Source: Monodelphis domestica (lineage: Eukaryota > Chordata > Mammalia > Didelphimorphia > Didelphidae). Taken from it: a DNA stretch of 64,000 nt. Numbering within the stretch: the stretch's first letter is position 1; each line of letters begins with the position of its first letter. The stretch spans positions 444,224,395-444,288,394 of the forward strand of contig NC_077227.1 in NCBI RefSeq assembly GCF_027887165.1, written 5' to 3'. The position numbers were made by a program, and so were the translations under genes. The notes beneath the pieces are model-generated. The model searched no databases. It saw nothing but the letters and a program-made list of their open reading frames with translations, and was not told the origin of the DNA. Positions 35,541-48,314 of the stretch are shown piece by piece.

Positions 35541-36178
35541 CCCTTTGATGGTTTTATTCCCCTTTCCTTTTTGGTCTGGGGTCTGGGTGATATGGGCGGG
35601 TTTTCTGTGAATTTAGGTTGCCTCAGACTAGTTCTTCCCAGCCTCCGAGGTTTCTTAGAGTGCAGGGCCCCTGATCACAGCCAAACTGCCCAGGTGTTCA
35701 GCTCCACCTAGATAATCAGCACGTGGTCCACTCCTGGTGTTTAGCTCCACCCAGATGCTCAGTGCAACCGCCCCGATTACGTAGGATTCTCCCATGAAAC
35801 CGCCCTGAGATGTTTTTTCCTGGCAGTCCCCAGATCCCAAGGACCCTGGAGTGCCCCCCCCCCCCAGACAGAGACGTTCCCCATTCACTCACTGTCCCAG
35901 TGAGTGCTCCGGTAACTCACTCTGGTTTGGTGGAGGAGGTGGGGGGGGGGGAAGGTTGGCTCAGTTCACGTTTTTGTGCAAGCTTTGCCTCCTTCTTATT
36001 ATAGTGTGGAAATGTTCAAACCCCATGTACCTTCACTTCTGTGGTATACTGGGGAGCACTGGGGAGTCCTTCTGTTCCTCCAAAGGTGATTTTTATGCTC
36101 CTTTGATGTAGTCTATTTCTTTCGGTGCCGGGGAGAGGAAGCGTGTGGCGTCTAAATTGCAGCCACGATTACCTGGAA
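35541..36178 (-). promoter_or_regulatory. L1 5' UTR
   Basis: The segment between the ORF1 start and the 5' TSD is GC-richer than its surroundings, with homopolymer C at 35857-35870 and G at 35941-35950. By analogy with other L1s it would hold the internal promoter. No specific box was verified. Confidence 0.6.
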
Positions 36179-37059
36179 GATTTTATACTCTTTACAACAG
36201 ATGCTATGTCATGGTGTGGACATGACTTAGAGTGGTAAGCCCTCAGGCATTTGGTGGAGTGGGGTGGTCATTTGACTGGGGTCTGCCTGGAGGCATAAAG
36301 ATTCATCTCTTTGTCCATCTTAAATCTAGAGGACTATCAGAGAGGATAAATATCTCAGGATCCTAGGGGGGTCATTGAGTGTTTCTAGGTTCAGATGCAA
36401 GGGAGGGAGTGAGTTTCCCTGATAATAGTTTGCCTGAGTTTCTGGGGTACAATGCCCATGTCAAGTCTTTAAAGCATTTTTGTCATTTCTTGTGGCATAG
36501 TAGTATTCCATTATAACCATATACTACAACTTGTACAGCAATTCCCTAATTGATGGATATCCCTTTAGTTTCCAGTTTTTTACCATCCCATAAAAGGGTT
36601 GCTATAAATATTTTTAAATATATAGTTTCTTTTCCTTTTTCTTTGGTCATCTTAGGAAATAAATCTAATAGTGGTATTGTTGGATCAAAAGATACACATA
36701 GTTTTGTAACTCTTTGAATATAATTCCAGATTGCTCACTAAAATGGTTGGATCATTTCACAGTTCCATCAACTTATTAGGGTCCATATTTTTTCACACCC
36801 CCTCCATGACACACCTGTATCATTTTAGCCAATCTGATTGTTAAGAGATAATATCTCAGAGTTGTTTTAATTTGCATTTCTCTAATGAATAAAGATTTAG
36901 AGAATTTTTCATATATTAATATGTAGCTTTGATTTCTTTGTCCAGAAACTGTCCATATATTTTGACCATTTATCAACTGGGGAATGGCTCATTCTTATAT
37001 ATAAAGACAAAATTCTTTCTATGTTTTAGATATGAGATGTTTATCTGAGAACTTTTTGT

Positions 37060-38085
37060 AAGGGAGGAATTAATCCAAAGTGTGGGGGAGGTGCAAAGAA
37101 GAAAAAAAAACCCAAGAATTCCAGTCAGAGAACAGAAGGGGGATGGGAGTGCTCCAACTGTCACATGTTCCCTACTTCTTCAGCTGAGAGCAGAAGGAAG
37201 GAGGCAAACCTCCCAAGCTGGGAAAAAGCCAGATCTCTCTGGATATCAAAAGCTTTCCCTACGAACTTCTGGACACCTTTTCCTTGTTTTCAACAACAGC
37301 ACAAAGTCATCTGTGAATACTGTAGACAGGGGCTTAGAAAGGAAGCTGTCTACAGAGAAATCTGCTGTCAAGATCTCCTTCTACATTTCTCCCTGACCTG
37401 TTCCTGGACTCCTGAATTAAGAGCTAGTTAGCTGAGGAATAGGGATCAACCAGCAGCTGTCTGGGAGAAGGTACAAGGCTGAGTGAACCCTGAGAACTTG
37501 GGGGGGGGGTCAGTCTACCAGAGGGGACAAGTGTTAGGGTTTCCTGCTCCCTCCACTTTCCTTGCCTGAAACCTCTACCTCTCCTTCCTTGTGGGAACCC
37601 AAATAAATTGTTTACTACTTTAGAATTAGGTCTGGCTGATTTTTAATACTAGGAAAGGGGGAAGAAGATTTGGGGAGAATCACATCTCTCCCCAAAAAGG
37701 GGAAGGTTAACTCAGGATCCCAGTGATCCAAATTCCTAACCCAAGGAATAACATCTCTCCTTGGTAGTGGGGTGACTCCAGGTTTCTGCAGGAAAGAGAT
37801 AGTGGGTGTCTCTAAGGAGACCAGAGGCAGAAGAATCCATCTTGCCTCTCAACAATAGCAGGGACCAAAGGGGAGGCAGTGGCCTATCTTACCAAAGCTA
37901 ATCTCTCTAGTTCTTGTCCTCCATCTCCCAGAACTATTCTCTGAGGAGACATATTCCTTTTGTCAGGGGGACAAGACTTGGCTACCTCTCTCCCAGAAAA
38001 GAGAGAGGAAGAAGAATCTCTTCACTCTCTTTCTCCATTTCCCTCTCTCCTTCCACTCCCCCTGTTCTTCTCTTCTAATCCTTCT
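37060..38085 (+). mobile_element. LTR-D-like insertion in old L1
   Basis: L1 wording stops at 'gagaactttttgta' and resumes at 'ataaatttcccccaacttattgc'. The insert begins TGTAAGGGAGG, like LTR-D (TGTAATATAAGG). It has 'aaataaattgtttactactttagaattaggtctgg' near 37600, matching the LTR-D poly(A) region. Exact ends and a TSD were not resolved. Confidence 0.55.
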
Positions 38086-38904
38086 AGTATACTATCCATA
38101 AATTTCCCCCAACTTATTGCTTTCCTTCTTTTCTTAGCTACATTAGTTTTATTTGTGCAACACCTTTTAAATTTAATGTATTTAGAATTATTCAATTTAT
38201 ATTTCACAATGCTTTCTTTCTCTTGTTTTTTTTTTTTGTAAATTCTTCTCCTATCCACAAGTCTACTAGATATGTTCCCTATTCTTCTAATTTGTTTTAA
38301 AAATCTCCCTTTATACTTAGATCACATATCCATTTTGATCTTATCTTGCTAAATGTTGTATGATATTGGTCTATATCTAGTTTCTGCCAAACTTTCCAGT
38401 TTTCCCAACAATTTTTGCCATATAGTGAATTCTTATTCCAAAAACTTAGAACTTGACATTTGTCAATCACAAGGTTATTATACTCTTTTATGACTGTTAC
38501 ATTTCTGTTCTGTTCCACTCATCTACTTTTTTATTTCAGGATCAGATAGTTTTGATAATTACTGTTTTATAATATAATTTGAAACCTAATACTGCAAGAC
38601 TTCCTTCCTTAACATTTCTTCATTATTTTCTTTGATATTCTTGACATTTTGTTTTTCCAAAAAATAATTTTAAAATTATTTTTCTAGTTCAATAAAAGAA
38701 TTATTTGGTAATCTAGTTGGGATAGCATTGAATAAATAAATTAGTTTAGGTGGGATTGTCATTTTAATTATATACATTCTACCTATCCACGAACAATGAA
38801 TATTTTTCCAATTATTTAAATCTGACTTTCTATAAAAATGTTTTATAATTATGTTCAGATAGTTCTTTGTTTTACTCCTGATCTTATAGGGAAGGTTTCT
38901 AACT

Positions 38905-41900
38905 TACCTTGAAAGTATAAGCACATAATGTGAGAATGAGAATAGGAAACTGGGAAAGAGGGTTCTGGGGAGAAAATTCTAATTACACAACCCCCTCCTG
39001 TGATTCTATTGGGAAACAAGCATGTAGAAATCTCCCAGATTTACATGCCTAGTTTCTCCAATGAATCATTACACATAAATGCCTTATATCTCTAAAGATC
39101 TTTAACTAGGGGTACATACAATATTTCACTTTCTAAGGGGAAATTACAATAATTTGGGGCTAAGAGGGAAATAAAAGAGAAAAAGAACAAAACCAATGAT
39201 TTCTAGGTACATTGACAAAAAGTCAATTGGGGGTAATCCCCTTTGGCATAAAAGTTTACATTCAAAATAAATATGTTTAACCCCCCACAGTTCAATTCAC
39301 TACATCCCATTCAATTCACTTCAACATCCCAAAGTTCATTCTGGATCTTTTGATGCAATGTGTGGTTTCTGCAGGCATCTTTGTGGCACCTTCTCCAAAC
39401 AGTTCACTTTCTTTATTCTAAGAAGTAGCAAGTTTCTTATCCTAAAATTACTCTCAAACAAGAAAAAATTTTATAAATCTAGAACTTTATGACAATAATA
39501 CAATCCCCCCCAAGGAGGGTGTTGACCAACATATGGATCACCCTGGGATACATGGCTAAGTTATGAGGTTTATGATTCAATTGTCAAAAGAAACCCAAAT
39601 TAAAAAAAACAACAACAACAAAATAAAAGAGAAAAGTAACTTCTTGATGAAACATAAAATATCAAAGTGTCATGTGTAAAAATTTTAAGTAAAGAAGAAT
39701 AAGCCCATCACAGCTCCTAGAATCAGGGCCCAGTTAAAGTGATATATGTCCTGCAAGCCTGTAGGACAATTATAACAATGTAACACTTACCCTTTGGCAG
39801 CCAGGACTACAGAAAATTGCCATAATATGAAAAAGAGAGAAAAGGGGCTAGATTTTGAAGCAGAAGGGAAATATCATTCCCTGGTTTGATTTTACCTTTG
39901 CTGTCAGGAATGGGGGACAAATATGGCACCCAAACTGAGGTACTTAGTAGAAGTCTGGATCTGGCACAAGGGAATTCTACATCTGAAGGTGTTAAACAGT
40001 TGCTTCCTCAAACCCCCAAATAAAGATTGGTTGGTCTCTTGACCTTGTGCTCCTAAGTACTGTGCAGGTCAACTTTGTGCTCCTCAGCACTGTGTAGTGG
40101 CTCTTTTGTGATCCCTTCTCCTGGAATCAGACATAATCATTAATCAAAGTCCCATAATATTTAACAATAAGTGGCAGGTTTCCATAGTCTAAAGCTTTTG
40201 GGTATGCATTGACATTAGGGCTAATGGACATTTTAAACTTATCCTTGTGGGGAAAAAAAAAACAACAACATTAACACTGGTAATACTGGTGCTTTAAGTA
40301 CAAAAAATGAGAGAAAGAAGAAAGCTCATATACTCTATTATACATATGAGGTGTGAAGATAGAATTAACTCTTCCCTTGTCTATTTTTAGCTAATTAAAT
40401 CGAGAACTTAAAGTACCCCTACTTACCATTAAGTATGAGAGTTCACAAGTAACTTACTAGAGTGAGTAACAACTCCAAAGGCCACTGTACCCTTCCTTGA
40501 GCAGTGCTGAGCAAATTGAAAGACTGCCATTGGTTTCTGTGAAGAAGGGGGAATGACAGAAAGTGACAGGAAGTGACATGGAAAATAGGAGGATAAAAAG
40601 AAGAGACCAGCATGATCTAGAGGCATTCTTTTCCTGGCTTCTGGAGAGATTGGTTCTGGAGATTCCTTTCCTGGCTTGAAGGCCTCCTTTTCCCTGGATC
40701 CTGCTTCAGCTTGCTAGGTGAGTGACTGAGATTCCTGCCTTGGCTTTGGAGGAAGCTGTGTTGGTGGAACCCTGGCTGAAGACATCACCAGGACTTCTGA
40801 CTGAGGATTACCAAGAAATCCATGTGGAGACAGAGTCTTGGAGAGGCCCTGCCTGGGCTGAGCCTGGTTTCTCAGGAGAAGGGCTGGTAGGCTTATTAGA
40901 ACCTACCTTTATCTATAGTTTTTCCACTTTCACTCTTTCTACCTCTTTGTAAATAAAGCTGCTAAAAGTTATTTTGACTTAAGCTGTAATAATTTAAAAT
41001 TGGTGACCACAATATTACTTTAGAATTCTCATATTAAGCATAAAATCTAAATTTAAACTCTTACAAAGGATACATATATATATATATATATATTCCATAT
41101 TCCATGAAAAGGTGTCAGTCAAGTAAAGGCACAATACAAAGGTTTCTCACCCCAAAATGAGAACCATTTCCTTTTTAACTTGGCCATGATCCACAATGTG
41201 AGTACACATGATTTTCACCAACTAACAGCTTTTTAAAACAGTAGTATAGGAGCTAATGTTATCCAAAGAAGTACCAAAATCCCCCCAAATCACAAGTGCC
41301 CATTTAATAACAATGGCAAACAAACCCACTATCATTAGGATTTATATGAGTCTCTATAGCCACTTGCTGTGTGACATTTTAAAAACCTCATAGACACTTA
41401 TAGCAAGTTCTCCAGATCTAGACAATCTGTCCACTTTGGAAAGATATTTCTAACAAAATCTATTACTGCCATCATTCCAAAATGTGTCAGGAGAAACCAG
41501 AAAAAAAAGCCTCTGTACTGCTGATAAAAACCTTTTGGGTCTGAAATGTCACCAAGAATATAGATCATTCTGGTGGAAGAGTAGAGTGAGCTGAAGAGTT
41601 ACAAATATAAATGCCATCCAGGAGCCACCAAGCTCCATGGGAAAATTCTCCTTCCAGGAGCCATTCAGAGGTTACCAAGCCCCCTGAGAAATCTTTCCCA
41701 CCTCCCAGATAAGATTATAACCCATCACGGGATAACCAAGCCCCTTGAGAAACCCTCCTTCCTCTGGTATGAGACTGTAACAGTCATAAAAAACATGTAC
41801 TTATATGTTCCATTCATTGCAATGTGGAGGTGAAGAATACAATAGTGAAAATCACTTCTGATGTCTCATCCATTACATTTTTATAAATGTGGAGGTAGGG

Positions 41901-43979
41901 AATATAATAGTGCTGTTGCACTTCACTTTTACCTCTTGTTACAAACAACTCAAAGGTAGGTAAATGATCAGACAGAGGTAGTGGTGAAAATCACTTCTGA
42001 AGACCTCTTAAAATCAAGGGTTACTGATACAGGTTGTAACTAGTTTTATGGAGTCTATCATCATCTATGTGACAAGTAACAAAGGTAAAGAGGAGCAAAA
42101 GGTTGATAAGACAACATGTGACCTCAATGGATTTGGTGACAAACTCAGCATCCATAAGGACCTATGGTTTTGCCATGGAAAGGGTTTGTCCAAGTTGTTT
42201 ATGGGCTTTTAAATTGGTATTTTCTCTAGTTCAGTTATAGGGAAAGAGTACAAATAAAGACAATGTAACAGAACATATAACTAATGGCCAAAATACAATA
42301 GCTAAAAATGACATAGTGTAACAGAATATATATTATATTAATATGTGAACTTAGAAAACAAAATTGAATTTTAAAGCAAACAATCAGCAAATACAAAAAG
42401 TATGACAGGATACAGGCACTCAGTGTTAATAGAAGGTTTTACATGTGAGCAATCAATTCAAGAGTCCTTTTTTCCAATTCCAATAACTGAGTTATAGAAA
42501 CTTCTTCATTATTTGGAGGGGAACAAACTGAAACAGTTAACATCAGTAAAATGATGGAGTCTGAAAAGGCTTAAAATTTACCTCCAGACTCTTTAAGGTT
42601 CCTTCCCCTCTCAAGTATCATCATCCATCTAGATTCCTTTGGTCACACTTCTGGGGTTCCCCATACTGAGGGGGATTTCTGCCCTGAGCATAGTGTGGAT
42701 GCACTCCATATTGGATGTGTTGCAGAGACTGGGTAAAATCTCCCTTCTGCATCTTGAGATTACTCAAGATATATTTCAGTTGTTTTTTTTTTTCTTGGGG
42801 AGGAATGGATAAATTTCAAAGAATCCAATCAGTACAAGTATTCCCAGGAACAGTTGTAAGAAAAGACATCTCAAAACTGTGGTAATGTACTACTCTTTCA
42901 TAGTGAGCCATTCTTGCAATTCTACTTCCTGTCCATTGGTGGCGCTACCTTTGCAAGCACTGGCTAGGATTAAAAGCCTCAAAAGGCTAGTAGATGAAGC
43001 CATGCCCAAATCAGTCTTTGAATGGAGAGCAGGGTGAAAAACCTTAACCCAAGACTAAATTTAGGAGGGGCAACAAGAAAAGAGAAGAGTTTTCTATTTC
43101 AGGCAAAACTAAACACATTGTCTTGAAGGTAAAAAACAAACAAACCTCATGAGTTAGCTAAGATGTTTGGAAGAATATTCTTCCTTCCCCTCCCTGACCA
43201 GGGGCAAAAATACCAGGGAACCACTTGCTTCCACTGCCACATGGGCAGGGAACTGCTGCTCCCCTTGATTGCTCTCTCCAGCTATGTTGGCAGGGAGTTA
43301 AGACAGTAGAAGTGTCCCCTCAGTTAAAAGCCTTTAGGAGGCTAATTGTTGCCTAAGAGAAACACCAGAGTTTCCTAGACAGCAGCAAGTACTCAGCTGT
43401 TAGCAATGTAATGGAAAAGAGGAATTTATACCTCACCCTCCTCACAGGAAAACAGCTCGAAAGGATCCTCAGTCAGTGTGCTCAAGAGGAGCAGCAGGTG
43501 GGTGGCAGGCTTGGCAAGGACAAGTGTCTAGTCAAACATGGGAGACAGAAGCAGCAGCAGTAATGGCAGGGGGAGGAGGAACAGCGAGAGTGGCAGAGGC
43601 TTTTAAAACTAATCTGTCTTTTTGTTTATTAAAAAAATTGCTCTACCAACTTAGAGAGAAGCAAGGGTCCTAAACTCCAGACTTCTGGTTGCCCAAAATG
43701 TAAGATTTAAATTAATATCCAATAACTCCAAGTATTATATTTTATAAGATTTATTAGTAATCATTTGAAGTAGAAGAAATAAAAATAGAAGTACAGAGTT
43801 TAAGTATGACTATGTCAGTAAACTTTCCTGCCAAGCTCTCCCCCAAGCCTCCACAACTGAGTTCTAAAGAAGAGAGGGAGGAGCTACACCCACAACTATC
43901 TTGAAAGTGTAAGCACATAATGTGAGAACGAAATGGGAAGCTGGGAAAGAGAGGTATGGGGAGAAAATTTCTAATTACA
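38905..43979 (-). mobile_element. LTR-F retroviral relic
   Basis: The right LTR is at 43700-43979 (plus strand TGTAAGATTT...TAATTACA). The left end keeps only the matching U3 block at 38905-38990 ('cttgaaagtataagcacataatgtgagaa' against 43900). Internal sequence shares blocks with the LTR-E element at 12720-13108, in reverse. LTR-G copy 2 is inserted within it. No frame for gag, pol or env could be followed with confidence. Confidence 0.6.
40352..41065 (+). mobile_element. LTR-G copy 2, solo LTR inside the LTR-F relic
   Basis: It starts TGTGAAGATAG and ends CTCTTACA. AGGATAAAAAG near 40590 is TATA-like and GTAAATAAAG near 40949 is the poly(A) signal. Flanks GAGG/AAGG agree at 3 of 4 bases. 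It is the best plus-strand member of the family. Confidence 0.7.
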
Positions 43980-44007
43980 GTTGTAAATATATACTTCTTT
44001 TAAAAAA

Positions 44008-44171
44008 AAACAAACCCTTACCTTCCTTTTTAGAAGCAACATTCTATTGGTTCTAAGACATAAGAGAGGTAAGGCCTAGGCAATGGGGTCACATAGCTAG
44101 GAAATGTCTGAGGTCATTTTTGAACCCAGGACCTCCCATCTCTGGGCTTGGCTCTCAATTATTTGCCCCTA
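44008..44171 (-). mobile_element. tRNA-headed CORE-SINE
   Basis: The plus strand 'aaacccttaccttcctttt', 'ggtcacatagctaggaaatgtctgagg' and 'cctcccatctctgggcttggctctcaat' is a shortened reverse complement of the SINE at 19906. Confidence 0.75.
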
Positions 44172-44427
44172 TATTTCTTATTAATATAAGGGAAATCTAT
44201 TTATAGCTATGCTTTCAAGTATTTTTAATGGGCATAAGTTTTGGATTTTGTCAAAAGATTTTTCTGACTCTATTGATTAATCATCTGTTTTTTGTTAACT
44301 GATTATATCAACAAAAAAGGTACATTAATAGTTTTCCTTATAGTAAACTATCCCTGAATACCTGGTATAAATCTTATTTGTTATAATATGTATATCTTTG
44401 TTACATATTGTTTTTGTTTTTTGTTTT

Positions 44428-44621
44428 TAATCCTTAACTTCCTTCTTAGAGCCAATACTGGGTATTGGCTCCAAGGCAGAAGAATGGTAAGGGATAGGCA
44501 ATGGGGGTCAAGTGACTTGCCCAGGGTCACACAGCTGGGAAGTGTCTGAGGCCAGATTTAAACCTAGGACCTCCTGTCTCTAGGCCTGGTTCTCAATCAA
44601 CTGAGCTACCCAGCTGCCCCC
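44428..44621 (-). mobile_element. tRNA-headed CORE-SINE
   Basis: A complete reverse-complement copy from 'taatccttaacttccttctt' to 'ctgagctacccagctgcccc'. It lies inside old L1 sequence. Confidence 0.85.
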
Positions 44622-45141
44622 ATTTTATTATATATTGTTGTAGGCTCCTGGATAATATTTTATTTAGAATTTTTATCTATAAGTTATTAATAAATTGGCC
44701 TATATCTTTCTCTGTTTTTGCTTTTCTTAATTTAGTTTTTGGCATCATATTTGTTTCCTAAAAGGGGTTTAATAGGACCTCTTCTTTACCATTTGTTCTA
44801 AATAATTTATTTAATATTGGACTTAAATGATCTTTAAATATCTGGTAAAATTCACTTGTAAATCCATCTGGTTTTGATGCTTTTTTCTTAGAAAGTTCTT
44901 TAATAGCCTATTCAATATCTTTTTATAAAATAGGTTTATCTAAATATTCTGTTTCCTTCTCTCTTAGTCTAAGTAATTTATATTTTTGTTAAGTATACAT
45001 CCATTTCACTTAAATTATTGAAATTTTTGACACATAATTAGGACAAAATAATTCCTAATAATTATTTTTATTTCATCCTTATTAGTGGTAAAATAAGGGT
45101 TTAAAAATACTATAGATATGAATTTCCTTGATGATGGCAAA

Positions 45142-45836
45142 TGTAAGGGTTAAAAAAAAAGGTTTGACTAAATGTAAGAGAAATGCAGTCACCGAAGTTA
45201 ATATCTCAAGTCAAAATGACTTACAGCAGTTTATTTATAAAATAGAGGGAAAGAGTAAAAGTAGAGAAATAAGAAAGAGGGCAGAGTAAGAAATCTAGCT
45301 TAACGAACTAGACTATTTGCTTTGGGCCCTGGCCTTACTCTGGCAGGACTCCAGAAGCCCCAGCCAGAGGACTTAGGGGTAAATTAAGCAAGGGCTCCAG
45401 CTACACAGCCTCTTCTCCAAGATGGGGGAGGGGGCCTCTCTGGACACTAGTCCCTCCAAGAACTAGGAATGGAGTCAGCCATTTCACTCACCACATGATA
45501 GCCCTAAAGGAAGATCTAAGAGCAGTCTGAGGTCCTGAGGTGGAGTTCCTTTAAGGTCAAGTTTGAAGGAGAAAGTCTTGGTCACAGGAAATTGTAACTA
45601 CTTTTAAAGACCCTTCTTTGCATCACTTCCTGTGCCTTCCTTCCACTTTATGTGGACCAATTGCAGTTTTAGAATTTTCTTAGGATTGTCCAGGGGGTAG
45701 TCAGTCACTTCTGAGTTGTTACCTAGTTTAGCACGTGGGTTGCAGACCTCCCCGCACTTAAGGAAAAGTGGGGGGATATACACTTCTGGTGATTAAATCT
45801 AAAATTGGGCAGGGGAGAGTTAATCCCATCTTCACA
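45142..45836 (-). mobile_element. LTR-G copy 5, solo LTR with TSD CAAA
   Basis: The plus strand runs TGTAAGGGTT...ATCTTCACA. CAAA lies at 45138-45141 and 45837-45840. It lies at the 3' side of the Gypsy-type relic that starts just to the right. Confidence 0.75.
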
Positions 45837-48000
45837 CAAAGTAGTTTTAAATTTCTTGATTCCTGCATAAGCTAATATCTCCCTTGCCTTTCATACTGGG
45901 TGAAATAGTCTGTTATCACTAGGATATTGCTTATCTTCTTTCTATCTCCTTCCAGAGATAAAAGACCCATGTGTGAAGGTTTAAGACTAGCCTGTACCTC
46001 TTTTCTTTTTCTTGGTACCCTAAGATCAGTCTTGGGTTTTAAGGGAAGAGTTTTGACATTAAGTTTGATTGAATTGATCCTGACTGGATTAAGCTATAAC
46101 ACCCCACCTTCTGATTGAATCAAGATAGTAAGGGAGAAGAGCAGACATACCTGGGGACACTGGAGGCCTCTTGATTCCTTGGCATTTAGAAGACCTACCT
46201 CTTGCCCAGAGTGAGCTCAGAGCCTTCTAATTGGGGGGACTCAGAAAAGTTACATTACAAGCAGCATAAATGGGACTATTTTGCTTAGGAACCACAGAGA
46301 AGAGGCATCTAGCAGAAGACTGATGTACCCATAGTGTGGCCAGGCAGCTGGCTGGGGTAGGGGGGAGGTGGCTAGGAATGTGCCTGCACAGGTGAGCATT
46401 GTCTAATGTTGCCTCAACATACATAGCTGGGCTCAGGGCTGTCCAGGAGAGTGCCCCAGCATGCTTGAGGTCTGGCTGAGAAGCTAGAGCAGCCAATTTG
46501 AAAAAGAGGCTTGCAAAGGGAATAGTCAGTCACATGTGGGTGATGCCTTTTTTTTTCTCTGTCCCATTATTTATTAAGAAATAATTATAAATTAAGATTC
46601 AGTCTTCAGAGAACTTTAATCTTAACATACGCACAAAAGTTCCAGAATTTCTGGTACATATACTTCCCTAATAAGTAATGGGAATCTGTTTCATTTTTCC
46701 TGTGAACTTCACGAGTACAAGTCTTAAAAGTCCTAGCCACATCTGAAGTCACCTTAATTCAACAGAATTCTCCATAATTCTCTCTTGGCTCAGAATGTCC
46801 AAAATCATAATGTAATACTTTCATACTCATGAAGCAATATGGCTTGGGTAGCTCCAACAACTTTTTTTTTGGTTGTTCTTTATATTGAATCAGCTATGAT
46901 TATAGAATTCAATTGTACAGCTCCAACTTCTATTATTTTCTTAACACTAGGGTGCCTTCTAAAGAAGGAATCATGGGATCCAGAGGTTCCTAACTATTTT
47001 TTGATGTTTTATTTTCACAAAAATTTAGTAAGCATTTGTTCCCACTGCCAGTTATCTAGTGATACATGGAGAAAGGAGGATTGATTCAATGATACAAAAT
47101 TTAAATTCACTGAAGGCTCTCTCTACAGTGAAAGTTCCAGACTTTCAGCCCCATTTTTATCATCTTCAATATGGTTATCACCATAGCTTTATAAATGAGG
47201 AGCTTAGTGGTTAGGATTTTCACATCCATATTATTCTTTCCTGATCAGTAATGCACTCAACTCAGAGTTGACTCATGCTGCATACTCTTTGGGTACTTTA
47301 CAATCCCTTCCAGAACTAAATATATGATCCTGAGATTGAGAGGCTTCCCAAAAAAGGCACATTTCTTCACATTTTTCTGATAGTAACCACAAAATCTAGA
47401 AAAGTCCTTAGCTCTTGAAAATCCTTCAGACATAGTCAGGTGATAAATATTTCAAACTTTTGGGGTCAGTTCTATCTGCTGAGACTTTAGGTGACTATTT
47501 GGCATTGCCTTTTCAGAAGTGGTATTTGTCACTTGACTGCTTTAAACCAATGACTTCTAGCTGATCTAATATTTTCAGTAGCCTTTATTCATATCAATTG
47601 GGATCTTTCCTTACATGATAAGACAGAGTGGTATAATGGCAAGAACACTGGCTTTGGAGTCAGAGGACTTGAGTTCAGATGTGCCTTTGTCACTTCCTAC
47701 TTGTGTGAACTGTTATGAACTGATCTTTCTAAGTCTCAATTTCCTCATTTGTAAAGTGAAGAGATTTAGACTAGGTAACCTCAACTTTCTTCTAGTTCTA
47801 AGTCTATGATCTTGTGTTCTCATCAACCACATATTCCATAATCCATTGGGACGTTGTGGGGCCCACAAATTCTATGGACAAGGTGCTTGAACTGGCAGAA
47901 TCCTATTGGACTTATGAGGGCTTAGTTTTCTTATTTTCTCCTGCCATGGGAATCTGATAGTACTTAATGCAAAAGTTGAACTATGGAACTCAGTGACTAC
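45837..48000 (-). pseudogene. Decayed Ty3/Gypsy-type pol (RT to integrase)
   Basis: Minus-strand reading, several frameshifts and stops. From right to left: YYQIPMAGENKKTK (about 47918-47970), SPIGFCQFKHL (47886-47920) and TTSQWIMEYVVD (47822-47857) fit the Gypsy RT run D.(S)GY.QI...KTAF..P.GF.QF...AP.TFQ..M..V. Next come LDQLEVIGLKQSSDKYHF (47515-47570) and DFSRFCGYYQ with KPLN (47342-47410), the RT thumb/connection. About 1.45 kb further, NILVITDYFTQY (45893-45930) matches the integrase core. Motif order and spacing agree with Metaviridae pol. The expected first catalytic Asp of integrase reads Gly (MGLLSLE). Two SINEs interrupt or flank it. Confidence 0.7.
47620..47815 (+). mobile_element. 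MIR-like SINE in the Gypsy-type relic
   Basis: 'gtggtataatggcaagaacactggctttggagtcagag' head, 'ctcaatttcctcatttgtaaagtgaa' core and 'tctagttctaagtctatga' tail. RT-like sequence lies on both sides, so the SINE inserted after the pol was in place. Confidence 0.75.
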
Positions 48001-48003
48001 GAA

Positions 48004-48183
48004 TGAATAGGTAGCACAGTGGATAGAGCACCAGGTCTGGAATTGGGAAAAACTGGGTTCAAGTTTGGCCTCAGATACTTCCTAGTCATATGACCCTGTG
48101 CAAGTCACTTAATCCTGATTGCCTAGCCCTTGCCAGTCTTCTGTCATAGAATTGATACTAGGACAGAAGGTAAGGGTTTAAAA
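48004..48183 (+). mobile_element. CORE-SINE
   Basis: 'aggtagcacagtggatagagcacc' head, 'cttcctagtcatatgaccctgtgcaagtcactt' core, 'agaaggtaagggttt' tail and an AAAAG-rich end. Confidence 0.75.
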
Positions 48184-48314
48184 GAAAAGAAAAGAAAATC
48201 AATGACTCTTCAGTGAACAGCTAAGAACTCCTGGCATGGTGTATCAGGACTTCAAAGAGACAAAAAAGTGTCCTCTTTGCAGGGTATATTTGGCCAGGGG
48301 TGGGGGGTGGATTG

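Larger units (their letters stand above)
29568..36178 (-). mobile_element. Nearly full-length L1 retrotransposon
   Basis: It reads on the minus strand: 5' UTR (about 35541-36178), ORF1, a long spacer, ORF2 and 3' UTR. Its tail is the poly(T) at 29566-29576 plus an AT-rich stretch. A 15-bp TSD (GATTTTATACTCTTT) lies at 29553-29567 and 36179-36193. Both ORFs are disrupted, so it is immobile, but the perfect TSD and a single stop in ORF1 argue for modest age. Confidence 0.9.
29333..36463 (-). mobile_element. LTR-A copy 2, solo LTR split by an L1
   Basis: The two halves, 29333-29567 and 36179-36463, together equal the reverse complement of LTR-A copy 1. AAGTC(T) repeats at 29328 and 36463, giving a 5-6 bp TSD. 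Old L1 sequence lies on both sides. Removing the young L1 and one TSD copy gives an LTR of about 0.5 kb. Confidence 0.85.
28960..45105 (-). mobile_element. Old L1 LINE with multiple nested insertions
   Basis: Minus-strand L1 seen in pieces: 28960-29332 (3' UTR), 36464-37060, about 38086-38904, 43980-44007, 44172-44427 and 44622-45105. Each piece resumes the L1 where the previous one stops, when compared with the intact-length copy at 29568-36178. Coding frames are extensively broken. The inserts are a solo LTR-A (carrying a younger L1), an LTR-D-like LTR, an LTR-F retroviral relic and two SINEs. Confidence 0.75.

Noticed and set aside
37060..38085. Host exon with AATAAA near 37602
   Set aside because: The block interrupts L1 sequence and resembles LTR-D around the poly(A) signal, so an LTR explains it better.
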